Positions 61,702-64,000 of a stretch of 64,000 bases of DNA are shown here, one piece after another. This DNA comes from Pacificispira sp002696645 (GTDB lineage Bacteria > Pseudomonadota > Alphaproteobacteria > UBA8366 > Aestuariispiraceae). The stretch spans positions 1 through 64,000 of the forward strand of contig NZ_JBLZHU010000004.1 of assembly GCF_048892425.1 (NCBI RefSeq), given 5' to 3'. Numbering within the stretch: position 1 is the first letter of the stretch; each line of letters starts with the position of its first letter. Made by a program: the position numbers and the translations under genes. The notes below the pieces were generated by a model. The model was given only the letters and a program-made list of their open reading frames with translations, was not told the origin of the DNA and did no database searches.

Positions 61702-63213
61702 CTATTTCCCCGGATATGATTCCGCATCCGCATAGGGGAACCACCAAAAATCCTGAGCCTCACAGCTAGGATCGATCATCACCATCTTGGTTTTGCGGAA
61801 GGTTTCGATACCCTCTGGACCCAATTGACGGCCAACACCGCTCATCTTGGTGCCGCCAAAAGGCCCGGCATCATTATCCAGCAAGGGCGCGTTCACCCAG
61901 ACCATCCCCGCTTCGAAATCTTCCGCAGCGCGGATGCCTTCCTTCAGGTCGGTCGTATAGATATTCGCCCCCAACCCGTATTTGGAAGCATTGGCCAGGG
62001 CCATACCTTCCTCATAACTGGACACCCGACAGATCGGGGCCACGGGACCAAAACTTTCATTGTGGAACAAAGACATGTCTGGTGTGCAATCGACCAGCAC
62101 GGTCGGTTCGACAAACCAACCGCGATTAAAATCGCTGGGGCGCCCGCCGCCGATTGCTGGCTTGGCCCCCTGAGCATAAGCGTTCTTCATCAGGGCTTCA
62201 TAGCGGTCCCGCTCTTTCATCGACACCATGGGACCCATATCGACCTTGTCTAAACCATTGCCCAGACGGATCTTCTTCGTTTCTTCCACCAGCTTTTCGA
62301 CAAAGGCATCATGGATTGCCTCATGCACATAAAAGCGTTCCGCCGAAACGCAGATCTGTCCGCAATTCATATAGGCGGAAAATGCGGCCGCCCGCGCCGT
62401 CAAATCCAGCGGGGCAGATGGCATCACCAGGAACGGGTCATTACCCGACGTCTCAATCAGACACGGCTTCATTAATTCGCCACAGGTCCGTGACACGATT
62501 TTTCCAACCGGAACGCTGCCAGTAAAGGCAACGACATGGGTATGATCATGTTCAATCAGATGCTTGCCGACATTTGCACCGCCACACACGATTTGGAACA
62601 GTCCTTTGGGCAGGGCCGAAAAAGCCTCAGAGAACAGCAGCGTCGTAATGGACGTGTATTCCGACGGCTTCACCACGACCGCATTGCCCGCCGCCAGGGC
62701 TGCCCCGGCTTCCCAGGCCAACAGCACCATTGGGTAGTTAAACGGCATGATCATCGCCGCCACACCCAGGGGCTGCTTCAGCGTATAGTGAAACTGTCCC
62801 GCCGTGGCCGGGCCCATCACGCGACCCATGTCATTGCGCCCAATCTCTGCACTATAGCGGAGGGAATGGACACACCAGTCCACTTCATCCAGAGATTCTT
62901 TATAGGGTTTGCCCATTTCGCGGGTCAGTGATTCTGCAAGAATGGGGCGCATTTTGTGGATTGCATCCGCTACTTCATGCATTGCATGGGCGCGATCCAC
63001 GCCAGACCCGGCCCACCATTTCTTCTGTGCCGCATTGGCAACAGCGATAGCGTCGTCCAGTTCAGCCGCAGGGGTTTCCGGGATTTCTGCAATAACCTGC
63101 TCTGTCGCCGGGTCGATAACAGGGATCTGCGTCGTGGCTTTGCTGGCCTGGAAGGCGCTGTCGACGTAATTATGCCCGGAAAGCTTCTTCATCCGTGCCA
63201 GTACATCCGTCAT
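61702..63213 (-). CDS. NAD(P)-dependent aldehyde dehydrogenase
   Basis: The 503-residue enzyme starts at ATG 63213 (GGAG 7 bp upstream). It has the Asn of MIMPFNYPMVLLAWEAG, the cofactor loop FTGSVPVGKIV, the general-base Glu in LIETSGNDPF and the catalytic Cys in NCGQICVSAERF. The usual ELGG at the Glu is ETSG. Substrate could be a semialdehyde, betaine aldehyde or formaldehyde-related product; neighbours suggest an aldehyde from amine oxidation. It is 16 bp after the dimethylglycine/sarcosine-dehydrogenase-like gene and upstream of the small protein and permease genes. Confidence 0.9.
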   Translation of the reverse strand: MTDVLARMKKLSGHNYVDSAFQASKATTQIPVIDPATEQVIAEIPETPAAELDDAIAVANAAQKKWWAGSGVDRAHAMHEVADAIHKMRPILAESLTREMGKPYKESLDEVDWCVHSLRYSAEIGRNDMGRVMGPATAGQFHYTLKQPLGVAAMIMPFNYPMVLLAWEAGAALAAGNAVVVKPSEYTSITTLLFSEAFSALPKGLFQIVCGGANVGKHLIEHDHTHVVAFTGSVPVGKIVSRTCGELMKPCLIETSGNDPFLVMPSAPLDLTARAAAFSAYMNCGQICVSAERFYVHEAIHDAFVEKLVEETKKIRLGNGLDKVDMGPMVSMKERDRYEALMKNAYAQGAKPAIGGGRPSDFNRGWFVEPTVLVDCTPDMSLFHNESFGPVAPICRVSSYEEGMALANASKYGLGANIYTTDLKEGIRAAEDFEAGMVWVNAPLLDNDAGPFGGTKMSGVGRQLGPEGIETFRKTKMVMIDPSCEAQDFWWFPYADAESYPGK

Positions 63214-63229
63214 AATCTTTCTCCAATCT

Positions 63230-64000
63230 TCACAGTCGAATACGGTCGTTTTTGGGGTCATAGAAGGGTTTGAACTGAACCTCCGCGCGGAACCGCTCGC
63301 AGGCGACTTCCACTTCAAAATCCCCACTGTTCAGGAAATCCAGAGTGACGCCATCTGCAGAACTGACATAGCCCATACCCAATGAGGCCTCGATCCGATG
63401 GCCATAGCCGCCGGATGTGATGGAACCAACGATCTGGCCATTTCGAAGAATGGGCTCTTCGTGATACAGCAGGGGTGCATTGCCACCCCCCGCCAGTCGA
63501 ACCTGAACCAGACGACGGTTCGGCACGCCCTTTTCCTTGGCCCGCAGCACTGCATCACGGCCGATAAAATCTATTGGCTTGTCATAGGCTACGGCAAATC
63601 CAAGGCCCGCCTGAATTGGGGTATCCTCTTCGCCGATGTCATGGCCCCAATGACGATAACCCTTTTCCATCCGCATGCTGTTGATGGCAAAGAAGCCCCC
63701 GTGTTTCAGGCCAAATGGCGAACCGTTTTTCACCAGCGTGTCAAAAACATGCAGAGCGAATTCTGTGGGCATGTATAGCTCGTATCCCAGCTCGCCAACA
63801 AAGGTCAGGCGATTGATCCGCACCCGCCCATACCCGATTTCGATTTCGCGGCTGTGGCCAAAGGGTACCACCTCATTCCCCAGATCTTCCCCGGATACAG
63901 CCTCCAGCAGGGCGCGGGATTTCGGGCCCATCAGCGCCAACATCGGCATGGCGGATGTCACATCAAACAGAATGGCGTGGGCGTCATCCGGGATATGCCG
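63230..64000 (-). CDS. Dimethylglycine/sarcosine-dehydrogenase-like protein, C-terminal part
   Basis: The frame is open to the right edge, so the N-terminal part lies outside the window; 257 residues are visible. They form a GcvT-type folate-binding domain: ALMGPKSRALLEAVSGEDLGNE, RINRLTFVGELGYELYMPTE, then SMRMEKGYRHWGHDI and EEPILRNGQIVGSITSGGYGH. A C-terminal glycine-cleavage-T barrel follows. This domain occurs at the end of FAD-dependent dimethylglycine and sarcosine dehydrogenases and in free aminomethyltransferases; the sequence style favours the former. It would demethylate an N-methyl amino acid onto tetrahydrofolate. It heads the operon with ALDH and the permease. Confidence 0.85.
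   Translation of the reverse strand, partial: RHIPDDAHAILFDVTSAMPMLALMGPKSRALLEAVSGEDLGNEVVPFGHSREIEIGYGRVRINRLTFVGELGYELYMPTEFALHVFDTLVKNGSPFGLKHGGFFAINSMRMEKGYRHWGHDIGEEDTPIQAGLGFAVAYDKPIDFIGRDAVLRAKEKGVPNRRLVQVRLAGGGNAPLLYHEEPILRNGQIVGSITSGGYGHRIEASLGMGYVSSADGVTLDFLNSGDFEVEVACERFRAEVQFKPFYDPKNDRIRL

Noticed and set aside
1..64000. CRISPR arrays, rRNA and tRNA genes
   Set aside because: No regularly spaced repeats and no recognisable rRNA or tRNA sequences were seen on reading the window; a dedicated scan was not possible.

Overview
The window reads as chromosome of an alphaproteobacterium, probably a marine or aquatic member of the Rhodospirillales in the broad sense. The grounds are gene content (TRAP and Pot-type importers, DUF1513/imelysin/DUF1111 iron operon, arsR-arsC-aqpS-arsC-arsH arsenic operon, FCD-GntR and LysR regulators, hydantoinase genes) and a moderately high-GC backbone. 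No rRNA, tRNA or CRISPR array was seen, and the species cannot be fixed from the sequence alone.

Layout. 1-0.5 kb: the 3' end of an ISAs1-type insertion sequence lies inside a sensor histidine kinase gene, leaving only its ATPase domain. 0.7-7.6 kb: hemP with a Fur/Irr-like box, then an FCD-GntR regulator divergent from a catabolic operon (M29-like metalloenzyme, TRAP transporter dctPQM, enolase-superfamily racemase/epimerase). 7.6-14.2 kb: iron-regulated cluster (DUF1513, imelysin, di-haem DUF1111, IrpA-type imelysin, porin) with Fur-box-like sites. 14.2-17.0 kb: emrB-emrA multidrug efflux genes.

17.0-34.6 kb: a visibly more AT-rich genomic island inserted between emrA and what looks like its own marR regulator (34.6-35.1 kb). 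From its right end it carries a 48-bp perfect palindrome, three overlapping tyrosine-recombinase genes, a TnpC-like helper (a Tn554-type layout), then copper/metal-resistance cargo in the same orientation. The cargo is a small secreted Cys/His protein, a cupredoxin, the CopA multicopper oxidase, CopB, an ABC transporter membrane domain lacking its ATPase, a second small secreted protein, a complete IS3-family element, a YHS membrane protein, a cytochrome c, an APC permease with a His-rich tail, and a copper P-type ATPase.

35.1-50.2 kb: marR; the arsenic operon, whose arsR promoter looks leaderless and operator-overlapped; fumC; dadA; and a LysR-controlled polyamine-type operon (potBCDA, class III aminotransferase, BKACE enzyme, acetylpolyamine-amidohydrolase-like deacetylase, FAD oxidoreductase). 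50.3-54.1 kb: class V glyoxylate aminotransferase, LysR regulator, MFS exporter. 54.1-64.0 kb, all minus strand: hydantoinase/oxoprolinase subunits B and A, Ldh2-type dehydrogenase, class II aldolase, NCS1 permease with a 51-residue membrane protein directly upstream, aldehyde dehydrogenase, and the C-terminal part of a dimethylglycine/sarcosine-dehydrogenase-like protein that runs off the right edge. The last group could work together on a cyclic amide such as N-methylhydantoin leading to sarcosine, but that is inference.
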